Under the pieces are notes generated by a model. It had not been told where the DNA came from. It saw only the letters and a list, made by a program, of their open reading frames with translations, and did not search any database. 64,000 nt of DNA. Origin: Phycisphaeraceae bacterium D3-23 (GTDB lineage Bacteria > Planctomycetota > Phycisphaerae > Phycisphaerales > Phycisphaeraceae). Shown piece by piece: positions 34,696-43,182 of the stretch (its first letter is position 1; every line of letters begins with the position of its first letter). Where the stretch lies: the NCBI GenBank assembly GCA_039555135.1, contig CP114179.1, forward strand, positions 2,480,001-2,544,000, given 5' to 3'. The translations under genes and the position numbers were made by a program.

Positions 34696-34701
34696 AGTGT
34701 A
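34696..34701 (-). promoter_or_regulatory. -10 hexamer TACACT, leaderless start of the symporter
   Basis: Minus-strand TACACT, then CCCCCC, then ATG: a 6-nt gap without a ribosome site. Confidence 0.45.
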
Positions 34702-34743
34702 ACTCGAGCGGTTGCGATGGGCGGCCGTGCAGCGCGGGCGTTG

Positions 34744-34814
34744 TTTAGCCGCCGCCCAACGGACGGCGCGCAGCGGCAAGGAAACACCACGCGCCGCCCG
34801 TTGGGCGACGGCTA
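34744..34814. repeat. TAGCC...GGCTA palindromic repeat (copy 4)
   Basis: A 71-bp unit from TTTAGCCGCCGCCC to GGCGACGGCTA. Its final TA is the target of the second MITE copy. Confidence 0.65.
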
Positions 34815-35009
34815 GAGCAACTTGCACGATTATTGTCCGCTTCCGGCTCCCCCTCCCTGCCGGGAGGGAGGGGGCTGGGGGGAGGGTCGGGCGCTGCCGC
34901 TTGCGTGTCCTAGGATGTCGGGTCAGTCTGCCGACCCCCACCCCAGCCCTCCCCCTAAGAGGGGGAGGGAGCTAAGACAAGGCGGACAACAATGTTGCAA
35001 GTTGCTCTA
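34813..35009 (+). mobile_element. 193-bp MITE, copy 2, with TA target duplication
   Basis: The element runs 34815-35007, flanked by TA at 34813-34814 and 35008-35009. By eye it is identical to copy 1 and has the same orientation. Its left end is inserted at the GGCTA terminus of a TAGCC repeat. Its right end supplies the last base of the TAG stop of the NUDIX gene. Confidence 0.85.
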
Positions 35010-35558
35010 AACTTGCTTGGAGATGTCCCGCGCCAGCGCGATACCGAGGTAGACCTTCACGTCGATGCAGTCGCCGCCCGCGGCGCGCTGCGCAACCCAG
35101 CGGTCGGCCTCGTCGAGCGCGACCCGATGCACTTTGATGTCTTCGCCCTCGCCCGCCGCCCCGCCGCCTTCGCCGACGCGCGTCAGCCCCGTCGCGAGGA
35201 ACAGGTCGATCGTTTCGCTCGTCATGCCCGGGCTGGTGCAGACTTGATACAGATGCCGCATGTTTTCCGCGCGGTAGCCGGTCTCTTCCTCGAGCTCGCG
35301 CCGGGCGGCCAACTCGAACGCCTCGTCACGGTCGGCCCCGTCCCCGGCGAGCCCGGCGGGCAGCTCGATACACGCCTTGCCCATCGGCACGCGGTACTGC
35401 TCGATCAGCACGAGTTCCCCGGCATCCGTCACCGCGACGACGGCGACCGCGCCGGTGGTGTTGTGACGGTCGACGTATTCCCACCGCCCGCGTTTGACCA
35501 TCCGCAGGAATCGGCCGGCGGCCATGACTTCGAGGGGGTCGTCGGGGGTGTCTGCCAT
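35007..35558 (-). CDS. NUDIX hydrolase (ADP-ribose pyrophosphatase-like)
   Basis: The 183-aa protein has a Nudix box (about residues 72-96) with the RELEEETGY core, and a downstream helix-loop (LYQVCTSPGMTSETIDLFLA) typical of ADP-ribose pyrophosphatases. It likely hydrolyses ADP-ribose or a related nucleotide sugar to AMP and a sugar phosphate. Gly-to-Glu spacing before the core is one residue longer than the canonical box. The stop TAG is made from the MITE target TA plus the element's terminal base, so the original stop may have been TAA or TAG. The start follows TAACAT by 6 nt. Confidence 0.85.
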   Translation of the reverse strand: MADTPDDPLEVMAAGRFLRMVKRGRWEYVDRHNTTGAVAVVAVTDAGELVLIEQYRVPMGKACIELPAGLAGDGADRDEAFELAARRELEEETGYRAENMRHLYQVCTSPGMTSETIDLFLATGLTRVGEGGGAAGEGEDIKVHRVALDEADRWVAQRAAGGDCIDVKVYLGIALARDISKQV

Positions 35559-35564
35559 CGCCGC

Positions 35565-35570
35565 ATGTTA
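35565..35570 (-). promoter_or_regulatory. -10-like hexamer TAACAT before the NUDIX gene
   Basis: It lies 6 nt before the ATG on the minus strand; no ribosome site. It is weaker than the other boxes because of the third base. Confidence 0.3.
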
Positions 35571-35615
35571 GCGTCGGGGGTGATGCACGCGACAAGCACC
35601 CATTGCGCCGTCTTT

Positions 35616-35640
35616 CCCACGCATGCAATGCGTGGGCTTC
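35616..35640 (+). repeat. REP-like hairpin
   Basis: CCCACGCAT, GCA loop, ATGCGTGGG, CTTC. A family member with different inner stem bases, retaining the one-sided foot. Confidence 0.6.
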
Positions 35641-35697
35641 TTGCGTTTTGCCGATGTGCGGTCGCGATTGCGCAGTCGCGGCTGCGTGGCATGCAAA

Positions 35698-35738
35698 CAC
35701 CGCCGCCGCGCCGGTGGAGCGTTGGCGCGGCGGCGGTG
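35698..35738 (-). terminator. Strong GC-rich hairpin downstream of the SnoaL-like gene
   Basis: Perfect 15-nt arms CACCGCCGCCGCGCC / GGCGCGGCGGCGGTG with an 11-nt loop. It lies 100 nt past the stop at 35838 on the minus strand. No T-run, so a structural terminator at best. Confidence 0.5.
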
Positions 35739-35837
35739 AAATCGGGGGATCGCAACGCGGGGGTGCAGCCCGAAGCACAGCGATTCACGGCTGCGCCGTA
35801 ATGCCGGGCGAGACGCCCGCCCCACGTTTGAATGTCC

Positions 35838-36248
35838 TTACCCGCCGAAGCCCGAGACGTCGTAGTAGAACTCTTCGCGGACGATCTTGCCGTCCTTCAC
35901 GGTGTAGCGGGCGGCCTCTTTCATCTGGAAGCGTTTGCCTTCCATCGGGCCGCACTTGGGGGTGATGTCCATTTCGAAGAAACAGATGAAGTCGTCGCCG
36001 TTGGGGTAGGGCCCGTCGCAGGACCCGCCGTGGACTTCGTGGTTGTCGTACCACCACTTGGTTTTGCCACGGATGGCGTCGATGCCCTTCATCACCTTGG
36101 GCATGCTTTCGTCGCCACAGACTTCGACGCTCTCGATGTCGTCGGCGTAGAGGGTGTCGATGGCTTCGACGTTCTTGCCTTCCTGGCACAGGGCGACGAG
36201 TTTGTTGCCGACTTCGAGGCAGGGGTTGACGGCTTGGTCGGTGGACAT
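35838..36248 (-). CDS. SnoaL-like / NTF2-fold protein
   Basis: The 136-aa single domain has the pattern of the nuclear-transport-factor-2 superfamily: a helical start (LEVGNKLVALCQEGKNVEAIDTLYADDIESVE), GIDAIRGKTKWWYDN, a FFEMDI strand, and the end KEAARYTVKDGKIVREEFYYD. Members range from small-molecule isomerases to binding proteins; the ligand is unknown. The start has AAGGAG 9 nt upstream. It closes a run of six same-strand genes that starts with ArsR at 39220. Confidence 0.75.
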   Translation of the reverse strand: MSTDQAVNPCLEVGNKLVALCQEGKNVEAIDTLYADDIESVEVCGDESMPKVMKGIDAIRGKTKWWYDNHEVHGGSCDGPYPNGDDFICFFEMDITPKCGPMEGKRFQMKEAARYTVKDGKIVREEFYYDVSGFGG

Positions 36249-36414
36249 GCTTCGGTCTCCTTGGGGTGGGGTATTGCCGCGACGTGCGGCGGGGGTGGGT
36301 TGTTAGTGATGTTCTAAAGATACGTAGCGATGCATGGTCGATCCGGGGCCTCGCGGACGCAGCACCCGGCTTGGGTGCTAAGCCTTCTATCTCCTCACGC
36401 CTAACGCCTTGCCC

Positions 36415-37008
36415 TCACTTCTGCCCGTACTCAAACTTCGGCTGCCAGTCGCCGGCCCCGCCCTTGAGCAGGGAGAACAGCGGCCAGACCGGGCAGTACA
36501 TATCGTAGGGGCCGAAGGGGGTGTGGCCTGTGCGGGTGATGCTGCCGTCCGCATTCCTGTGGAACGCGCTGATGCCCGGCATGTAGCTGTTGTTTTGATC
36601 GGGGTAGTGGTAGCCGAGGTCGGCGGCGAAGGTGTTGTCCTTACAGCTCACCATCGGGAGGGTCCAGCCGCGCGACTTGGCGAAGGCCTGCTGCGTGGCG
36701 GGGTCGTCGGGAGAGCTGATGACACACGCCGCGCGGTCGAGCAGCGGCGCGGCCAAACCATTAAGCCCGTCCGCCCATAGCGTGCAGTAGGAACACCGCT
36801 TACCCATGTTGTGGACGACGAAGAGGTCGTCGCGGTCGGCGAAGAGCTCGCTCAGCGCGATCGGCCCGCCGGGCGACTCGAAGATGTAGTCCTGGACGGT
36901 CTCGGGCGGCGCGGCCTGCCGGGCGGCGCGGAGCTTTTCGCCCAGCTCCCAGATCTGTTTCTCGAGGGCTTCGATCTCGGGCGACATCGGGGGGCAGGTG
37001 TTTGGCAT
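36415..37008 (-). CDS. DUF899 thioredoxin-like protein
   Basis: The 197-aa protein begins with a Leu/Glu helix and then a thioredoxin-fold core with LFVVHNMGKRCSYCTLWADG, the CxxC site (CSYC), and CPVWPLFSLL near the end. This is the DUF899 family of predicted dithiol-disulfide oxidoreductases. It often occurs beside AHSA1/SRPBCC and ArsR genes, as here. The start at 37008 has AAAGGA 8-13 nt upstream. Substrate unknown. Confidence 0.8.
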   Translation of the reverse strand: MPNTCPPMSPEIEALEKQIWELGEKLRAARQAAPPETVQDYIFESPGGPIALSELFADRDDLFVVHNMGKRCSYCTLWADGLNGLAAPLLDRAACVISSPDDPATQQAFAKSRGWTLPMVSCKDNTFAADLGYHYPDQNNSYMPGISAFHRNADGSITRTGHTPFGPYDMYCPVWPLFSLLKGGAGDWQPKFEYGQK

Positions 37009-37128
37009 GGCCGGTCCTTTGTAGTAGATGTGCCGGGGCGTGTCAAGAGAAAGTTAGGGTAAAGGTCGGGTTTTTGCATCCCCACGCCTGCGACACGTGT
37101 TCCGGGTGCCGTGTTCCGGGGGCGGGGG

Positions 37129-37611
37129 TCAGCAGACTTCGGTGGGCTTGTCACCGGTCTCGACGAAGAGCTTGGCGAGGTTGCCCAGGGCGCCGCCCCA
37201 GCCGACGGTGTGTTCGGAGCGTTCGTGCGCGCTGCCGAGCTTTTCGTGGAGCAGGACGAGTTCGGTGGCGGGCTTGTCGTCGAATGTGGTTTCGTGGAGG
37301 GTGATGGTGACGCGGGAGTCGCCGCCGAAGGTCGGGTCGTGTTCCCAGGTCCAGGTGAAGACGAGTCTGGTGGGCCGATCGATCTCGACAAACTCGCCGA
37401 CCGTGACCCACTCGTTGCCGTCCTTGCACATGGCGACGCGGTAGTCGCCGCCGACTTTGGCGTCGATCTCCGCGAAGGGGCACTCCATCCCGGGGCCGCC
37501 GCACCACCATTGCTTGCGGATGTCGGGGTCGAGCCAGGCGTCGAAGACGCGTTCGCGCGGGGCGCGGATGAGTTTGGTCAGGCGGACGTGGCTGTCGACG
37601 GGGTCGGGCAT
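37129..37611 (-). CDS. AHSA1/SRPBCC-domain protein
   Basis: The 160-aa protein has the Aha1-C/START-like pattern: LTKLIRAPRERVFDAWLDPDIRKQWWCG near the start, GGDYRV, GEFVEIDRPTRLVFTWTWE, RVTITLHE and a Trp-Gly-rich C-terminal helix. These small hydrophobic-cavity proteins are commonly paired with ArsR regulators; their ligands are mostly unknown. The start at 37611 is favoured by GAGA about 7 nt upstream. The frame is open farther upstream through a simple-sequence stretch of GGTGTCGG units (37620-37665) that is unlikely to be coding. Confidence 0.82.
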   Translation of the reverse strand: MPDPVDSHVRLTKLIRAPRERVFDAWLDPDIRKQWWCGGPGMECPFAEIDAKVGGDYRVAMCKDGNEWVTVGEFVEIDRPTRLVFTWTWEHDPTFGGDSRVTITLHETTFDDKPATELVLLHEKLGSAHERSEHTVGWGGALGNLAKLFVETGDKPTEVC

Positions 37612-37782
37612 GGTGATCTCGGGTGTTGGGTGTCGGGTGTCGGGGATCGGGGTTCGGGTGTCGTTTCGGAGTAACGCCAAGTCGCGGAGACGCCAAGACG
37701 CCAAGGGGAAGGGCGGGCAGATCGTTCGTCTACCGTCACCCTGAGACTGCGACAACTATTCAGATCAAAACTGATGCTTGTT

Positions 37783-38163
37783 TTAGCTTTTCTTCTTCGT
37801 TTTCTTCTTCACGGTCTTTTTGGCGGCTTTCTTCTTGGGCTTCTTTTTTAGGGTGGAGACGAAGTCGTGGACCTGGTCGATCCAGTCGGTGAGGTCGGCT
37901 TTGCGTTTGAAGCCGTCGGGCTGGATGTAGACCCAGCCACGCATCGGCCGGCCTGTGATGTCCATGGGCTCGGCGTCGCCCTGCTCGATCGCGGCGTTCG
38001 CGGCGTCTTCGCCCACGCGGAGGACCAGCTTGTCGTGGTATACGCCGATCGCGAAGTGGCCATTTAGGAAGAACGCGACGCCGCCGAAGAAGAAGCGTTC
38101 TTCGAAGTCGCGGCCGACGACGGCGGCGCGTAGTCGCTCGGAGAGTTGGGGGTCGCTGTGCAT
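37783..38163 (-). CDS. TfoX N-terminal domain protein with Lys-rich tail
   Basis: The 126-aa protein has the TfoX-N pattern: FEERFFFGGVAFFLNGHFAIGVYHDKLVLRVG, then PMDITGRPMRGWVYI. About 25 residues of almost only Lys/Ala follow at the C-terminus. Isolated TfoX-N proteins are unlike the competence regulator TfoX, which also has a C-terminal HhH domain, so regulation of competence is not implied. The basic tail suggests nucleic-acid or acidic-surface binding. There is no strong ribosome site. Confidence 0.75.
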   Translation of the reverse strand: MHSDPQLSERLRAAVVGRDFEERFFFGGVAFFLNGHFAIGVYHDKLVLRVGEDAANAAIEQGDAEPMDITGRPMRGWVYIQPDGFKRKADLTDWIDQVHDFVSTLKKKPKKKAAKKTVKKKTKKKS

Positions 38164-38198
38164 GGGGCTTTCTACGGCGCGTGTCTATACATGGTCCG

Positions 38199-38233
38199 CA
38201 CACATCAGCCCTGCGGGCAGTTGTGTGGCACCC
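38199..38233 (-). repeat. Half copy of the GGGTGCCAC repeat
   Basis: Only one arm (CACACATCAGCCCTGCGGGC... to GTGGCACCC) is present, between the TfoX-N and DinB genes. It is a probable remnant after loss of the other arm. Confidence 0.55.
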
Positions 38234-38244
38234 GTCGGTTGTTG

Positions 38245-38739
38245 CTACGCGATCAGTGGGTCGCGGCCCAGCGATCGGCGGATGTCAGCGAGCTGGCCGT
38301 TGTGGTGCATTGGATGGATGATCGCGGCGCAGAGGACTTTGCCGACGGTGCCGAAGAACGGCTCGAACTCTTCGGGCATCCCGTCGACCTTGCGGTCGAG
38401 GTCGCTCTCGGACATGCCCTTGACCAGCTCGACGGTCTTGTTGTGCAGGGCTTGAAGCTGCTTGAGTGCTTCGTCGTAGGACGGGTAGACGGAGGCGTCG
38501 TCGGTGGGTGTGGTGCCGCCGGCGAGGTGTTCGCCCCAGCTTGCGATGGGGTTGTCTTGGCCGGTGATCATCTGGTGGAAGTGGGCTTCGGAGAAGGCGA
38601 CGTGGCCGACGGCCCAGGTGGCGTGGATGCCGCCTTCGACCGCGCGGGCCATGGGGTGGTCGCGCAGGTCTTGGGCGAGCGTGGTGAAGAGGTGGGCGGA
38701 GGTGTTGAGCCCGTGGGTGAGGGCTTGGGCGGCGTTCAT
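38245..38739 (-). CDS. DinB-family protein
   Basis: The 164-aa four-helix protein has the DinB/YfiT metal-site pattern: HVAFSEAHFHQM near residue 46 and HPMHHNGQLADIRRSLG near the C-terminus, supplying the His ligands. DinB-superfamily proteins act as metal-dependent thiol transferases or have unknown function. It is part of the minus-strand ArsR-led run, with 82 nt to the TfoX-N gene. Confidence 0.8.
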   Translation of the reverse strand: MNAAQALTHGLNTSAHLFTTLAQDLRDHPMARAVEGGIHATWAVGHVAFSEAHFHQMITGQDNPIASWGEHLAGGTTPTDDASVYPSYDEALKQLQALHNKTVELVKGMSESDLDRKVDGMPEEFEPFFGTVGKVLCAAIIHPMHHNGQLADIRRSLGRDPLIA

Positions 38740-38872
38740 GGTGTGTGCTTTCGCGTGAGGGGTGAAAGTAAAGGGTAGATACGTGGTGGGTGGGTCTGAT
38801 CCGCGGCTTCGCGGACTCAGCCACGGCTTGGGCTGGCATCGCTTTTATCTTCTGACTCTTATCTTCTGGTTC

Positions 38873-39220
38873 CTAACCCTCCTCTTCTTCGCGTTCGAGG
38901 AACTCGGCGAGGGCGTCGAGTTGGCCGGACCAGAAGACGCGGTACTGCTCGACCCAGGCGTTGGCGCGTTTGAGCGGTTCGGGTTCGAGGTGGCATCGGC
39001 GGATCCGGCCGTCGCGTTCCTGTCGGAGGAGGCCTGCGCGTTCGAGCACGCGGAGGTGCTTGCTTACGGCGGGCAGGGTCATGCGTCTTTTGAAGGGCTT
39101 GTAGAGGTCGTTGACGGTGACGCCGTCGTCGCGGGCCAGGCGGTCGACGATCGCCCGGCGGGTCGGGTCGGCGAGTGCGGCGAAGGCCTGGTTGAGTTGT
39201 TCGTCAGCACGATTAACCAT
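38873..39220 (-). CDS. ArsR-family HTH transcriptional regulator
   Basis: The 115-aa winged-helix protein begins QAFAALADPTRRAIVDRLA and has the recognition region MTLPAVSKHLRVLERAGLL. It lacks the CxC metal site, so it belongs to the non-metal ArsR branch that usually sits next to AHSA1/SRPBCC genes. It heads the minus-strand run to 35838 and probably represses it. A near-perfect palindrome overlaps its start codon, and TATCAT lies 8 nt before the ATG, a good layout for autorepression. Confidence 0.88.
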   Translation of the reverse strand: MVNRADEQLNQAFAALADPTRRAIVDRLARDDGVTVNDLYKPFKRRMTLPAVSKHLRVLERAGLLRQERDGRIRRCHLEPEPLKRANAWVEQYRVFWSGQLDALAEFLEREEEEG

Positions 39221-39234
39221 ATGGTAAAATGATA
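39213..39234 (-). promoter_or_regulatory. Promoter and putative ArsR operator over the start codon
   Basis: Plus-strand TTAACCATATGGTAAA (39213-39228) is a palindrome with one mismatch, centred on the start codon. The minus-strand -10 box TATCAT is at 39229-39234. A regulator bound here would block RNA polymerase and a leaderless start alike. Confidence 0.5.
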
Positions 39235-39458
39235 GCGGGTCGGGCCGGCGGTGTCAAGTTTTTTTGAGGTGCGTCTTTGCGGGCCGGTCTTGGGCATTCC
39301 ACCGGCCGCTCTGGCGTGAGTCGCCGGATGCCAGTTTGTCGAAGTCCTAGGAAACAACCGGGGTTGCTGCTACCGTGTGCAGGGCTTTGCTGGCTTGGGG
39401 CTGCGGGCTGGGTTCGTAGTGCCTGGTCCTCACTCGCATTTCATTGGAGAGAAGAAAG

Positions 39459-42400
39459 ATGCCGATGCTTCACACCCGTCTTGGACTGCGCTCGATGTTT
39501 ACTGCCGGGGCCCTGCTCGCCGGGTTGTCGGCGGGGACTTCGTCTCATGCGACCGACTGGACGGGCCTGGGCGGGCCTGGGAACCAGCTCTACCACAGCG
39601 CCGCGAACTGGAACACGGGCGTGCCGGCCGGCCTCTTCGACACCGCGGTCTTCCAGCTCCCCGGGACGTCCGGGGTGTTGTGGGACAACACGACGGGCGA
39701 CACGCTCACCGATGCGCTGCTGATCGATGGCTCGAACGTCACGATGAACACCGTCGCGGGCCAGGCCAACCGGACGCACTTTGTCATCAACGATGCGGTG
39801 CTGCGTGACGACGCGACGCTGATGCTCGGGTTTTCGACGGGCGGGTTTTTCCAGTTGAATATCGCCGGGTCGCTGGACATCGTCGATGAATCGGACGTGA
39901 CGGTCTTCAGCAAGGGCCAGTTGTTTACCCAGGACTTGCGGATCGGGTCTTACCTCCCCGCCGGCGCGGCCGGGGGCGATGCATCGACGCTGACGGTGGA
40001 TGGCGCGGGCGCTATCTTCTCGGCGATGGGCGATGTCACCCTCGGCGGCAACGGCCAGACCGGCGAGCTGACTTTCCGCAACGGCGCGATTGCCAATCGG
40101 ATCTTCGGCGGGCTGATATTGGGCTCCACCCATGTCGACGACTCGCGCGGCGTCCTCACCGTCTCGGGCGGATCGTATCTACTGACGGACACTATCTTCT
40201 CCGGCACCGGTACGGCCCTGGGCGATCGGAACCTGATCAGCGTCTTTGGGACGGGCTCGATCCTCGAACAATCGGACGGGGCCGACCTGACGATCGGCAG
40301 CGGGACGGTGGGCGGGAACACCGGCCTCCTCGAGGTCTTTGCCGGCGGCGTGGTCCGCACCGGACTGGGCGGCGTTGTGACCCTTGACGGCCCACAGAGC
40401 AACATCGTCGTCGGTCAAGGCGGGACACTGTTTGCGCAGGGCCAGATCCAGCTCAACGGGGCAGGGCTGGCCGTGCTTAGCGGTGGTGTGCTGAATTTTT
40501 CGGATGCCCCTTCCGCCGATAGACGATTTTTCGCCTCGAATGGTTCGGTCGTCGTTATCAATGGAGGCCTCACGACCGGATCAGTGAGTTACACGATCGA
40601 TTCGGGCTCCAGCTTGACGGTCGACCCGTTCTTTCAGATCGGTGAAGGCCAGTTCGGTGATGCGGACCTGATCATTGATGGCGTAGGGTCTTCATTGCAG
40701 ACAGGTTCCGCAGTACGCATCGGGGCCGACGGCGACGGCAGTATGACCGTCTCGAACCAGGCGACCGCTGATATCGACGGGAGCCTGGTGGTTGGGGATC
40801 TATTTGGCTTTGGGCAGGAAGGTCGTGTCAGCATCGAATCCGGCGGGGTCGTGACCTCGGGCTCGGTCAGCATCGCGGCGGGCGACAGCAACGACCGTGG
40901 GCGTCTGACCATCACCGGCAGTGGTTCACTGCTGCAGCAGAACGGTTCCGCGTTTGTAACGATCGGTAACCCGATCTCCGGCGGGCCGACCGTCACCGTC
41001 ACCGACGGCGGTCGGCTGGAGACCGGCACCGGGATCATGCGGTTCCGCCCGACGGGCACCCTGCGGGTCGACGACGGCGGTGTCATCGATACGCACCACA
41101 TCGAGATGGATGTCGATGGCGCTAGCAACGGCGGCACCCTCACGGTTGGCGCGGGCGGGACGCTCAACACCGGCCGATTCACGAACCACGGCGGGACACT
41201 CGCGACCGCCGCGGGCAGCACGGTCCGGCTCAACCGGATGACCGGCATGGGCAACGCCATCGACTTCAATGGCAACTTCCATCTCGGTGTCGACCTCGAC
41301 GACGGCGTCGCCAGCCACACCGTCTCGGCCGGTCAGACCTTCAACGTCGATCAATCCATGGTCGTCGGCGCGCAGGGCGGCATCACCTCCGCCGAGTTCA
41401 TTGTCGACGGCGGGCTGCTCACGGTCGATAGCTTCCTCGACGTCGCCTCGTTCACCGGCAGCGACGCGACCTTCCGCGTCCTCAACGGCGGGAACGTCAC
41501 CAACGGCCAGCTCAGCGACTACGGCGGCGCAGCCACGGCGACCCTCGAAGTCGACGGTGCGGGCTCGCAGTGGAACGTCGGCAGCGTCCGCCACAACCGC
41601 GGGACACTGACGGTCGCCAACGGCGGCAGCTACCACGTCAGCAACACCTACACGCTCAACGCCAACGGCGTCGTCAACATCAACAACGGCGGCACCTTCG
41701 ACGCCAACGGCGACGTTGATATTGTCGGCGGCACGCTGAACCGCACGAACGTCGGCAACTTCGACCTCGCCGCCAACCGCATGCTCACCGCCTCCAGTAA
41801 CGCCACGGTGATGTTTGCCGGCAACTACGAGCTCAACGACGGCACGACGATTGAGGTCGAAGGCGGCTCGTCGTTTACCCTGAGCGACTACCTCGACATC
41901 GGCGACGGGTCGGACGGCACGCTGATCGTCCAAGGCGCGGGCTCGTCGCTGGTTACCAATACCGGCACGGCCTTGGAGCTGTACTGGGGCGCGGCGGGCG
42001 GCACGGCCGACGTCACGATCCGCAACGGCGCGAGCGCGACGATCGGCGGGCTGGGCCTGGAGCTGGGGCGTGATGGCAACGCAAGTTCCGACGGCACCCT
42101 GCGACTCCAGACCGGCGCGACGATGACCACCAACGCCATCGAAGTCGCGGTGGGCACCGCGGGCAGCGGGACGATCTCCGTCGGCGGCGCGGGCTCGGCC
42201 CTGACGCAGAACGGCGCGTCGCAGTTCATCGTCGGCGGCTCGGGCTCGGGTGCCGCCACCGTCAACCTCACGGGCGGCGGGGCAATCACCACCGGCACCG
42301 GCGTCATGCGCGTCGGCGCCAACGGCGTCGTCAACCTCAACGGCGGCACACTCGTCGCCAGCACCATCGAACACGTCAGCGGCGGGCAGTTCAACTTCAT

Positions 42401-43052
42401 CCAGGGCAACCTCCGCCTCGATACGTTCAACGGCACGCTCGTCAACGACAGCGGCACCCTCGCCCCCGGCGGTACGCCCGGCGACACCGACACGATCGGC
42501 ACGGCCGTCATCGACAACTACACCCAGCTCTCCGGCGGCACGCTCGCGCTCGAGGTCGGGTCGGCGACGAACCACGATGCGCTCTTTGTGACCAACGCCC
42601 TGGTCGCCGGCGGCACGCTCGAGGTCTCGCTCGCGTTTGGCGCGTCGCTCAACCTCGGCGACCGGATCGACCTGCTCGACTGGGACCTGATCTCCGGCAC
42701 GTTCAGGGACCTCGTGCTCGAGGACCTGGGCTCGGGCTTTGGCTGGAACGCGCAGGACCTGCACACCGATGGCGTGCTCAGCGTCGAGCTCGAAGGCGAC
42801 CTCAACACCGACGGCTTCGTCGGCGTCGAAGACCTCGACATCGTGCTTGCCAACTGGAACGCGACGGTGCTCCCCTACCACTACGCGGCCGGGGACGTGT
42901 CGGGCGACAGCTTCGTGGACGGCGCGGACCTCGCGATCATCCAGGCCAACTGGGGCGCGGGCAACCTCCCCGGCAACGTCCCCGAGCCGGGCACGGCCGC
43001 GGTGCTTGGGCTCATGCTGATTGGCATCGCACGACGGCTGCGGGTCGTGTGA
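39459..43052 (+). CDS. Giant T5SS/PEP-CTERM-repeat surface protein (unit A)
   Basis: The 1197-aa protein has a signal peptide (cleavage near SSHA). It then has a long beta-helix built of irregular repeats with the theme G-x-L-T-V-x-x-G-G-x-x-x-T-G and VDGAGSxL, like the T5SS/PEP-CTERM-associated repeat. A Cys-poor C-terminal domain follows with two calcium-type dockerin loops (LNTDGFVGVEDLDI; VSGDSFVDGADLAI), then VPEP, a hydrophobic run and Arg residues. It is presumably exported, sorted by exosortase and displayed on the surface; adhesion or matrix building is inference. The ATG at 39459 lies 13 nt after GGAGAGAAG. It is the first unit of the A-B-A'-B' array. Confidence 0.82.
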   Translation: MPMLHTRLGLRSMFTAGALLAGLSAGTSSHATDWTGLGGPGNQLYHSAANWNTGVPAGLFDTAVFQLPGTSGVLWDNTTGDTLTDALLIDGSNVTMNTVAGQANRTHFVINDAVLRDDATLMLGFSTGGFFQLNIAGSLDIVDESDVTVFSKGQLFTQDLRIGSYLPAGAAGGDASTLTVDGAGAIFSAMGDVTLGGNGQTGELTFRNGAIANRIFGGLILGSTHVDDSRGVLTVSGGSYLLTDTIFSGTGTALGDRNLISVFGTGSILEQSDGADLTIGSGTVGGNTGLLEVFAGGVVRTGLGGVVTLDGPQSNIVVGQGGTLFAQGQIQLNGAGLAVLSGGVLNFSDAPSADRRFFASNGSVVVINGGLTTGSVSYTIDSGSSLTVDPFFQIGEGQFGDADLIIDGVGSSLQTGSAVRIGADGDGSMTVSNQATADIDGSLVVGDLFGFGQEGRVSIESGGVVTSGSVSIAAGDSNDRGRLTITGSGSLLQQNGSAFVTIGNPISGGPTVTVTDGGRLETGTGIMRFRPTGTLRVDDGGVIDTHHIEMDVDGASNGGTLTVGAGGTLNTGRFTNHGGTLATAAGSTVRLNRMTGMGNAIDFNGNFHLGVDLDDGVASHTVSAGQTFNVDQSMVVGAQGGITSAEFIVDGGLLTVDSFLDVASFTGSDATFRVLNGGNVTNGQLSDYGGAATATLEVDGAGSQWNVGSVRHNRGTLTVANGGSYHVSNTYTLNANGVVNINNGGTFDANGDVDIVGGTLNRTNVGNFDLAANRMLTASSNATVMFAGNYELNDGTTIEVEGGSSFTLSDYLDIGDGSDGTLIVQGAGSSLVTNTGTALELYWGAAGGTADVTIRNGASATIGGLGLELGRDGNASSDGTLRLQTGATMTTNAIEVAVGTAGSGTISVGGAGSALTQNGASQFIVGGSGSGAATVNLTGGGAITTGTGVMRVGANGVVNLNGGTLVASTIEHVSGGQFNFIQGNLRLDTFNGTLVNDSGTLAPGGTPGDTDTIGTAVIDNYTQLSGGTLALEVGSATNHDALFVTNALVAGGTLEVSLAFGASLNLGDRIDLLDWDLISGTFRDLVLEDLGSGFGWNAQDLHTDGVLSVELEGDLNTDGFVGVEDLDIVLANWNATVLPYHYAAGDVSGDSFVDGADLAIIQANWGAGNLPGNVPEPGTAAVLGLMLIGIARRLRVV

Positions 43053-43078
43053 CGCGGGTGGTGGTTTAGGCAATCTCT

Positions 43079-43106
43079 TTGTCTTTGCGCAGCGGTGTGG
43101 TACGTT
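43079..43106 (+). promoter_or_regulatory. Promoter of unit B in a duplicated leader
   Basis: TTGTCT, 16-nt spacer, TACGTT. The segment 43040-43247 (promoter, leader with a CCGGCGG/CCGGTGG hairpin, AGGAG and first 20 codons) is almost identical to 49207-49415 ahead of unit B'. Confidence 0.5.
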
Positions 43107-43182
43107 GTGGCCCCTTTCACCCGGCGGTCTGCCGGTGGTTCTTTGCGGGTGGGGCCGCGGCAATCACAGCAGGAGAAGCAAT

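Noticed and set aside
37620-37665. Short tandem GGTGTCGG-like sequence before the AHSA1 gene
   Set aside because: The units are imperfect and short, with no sign of function; probably simple-sequence drift.
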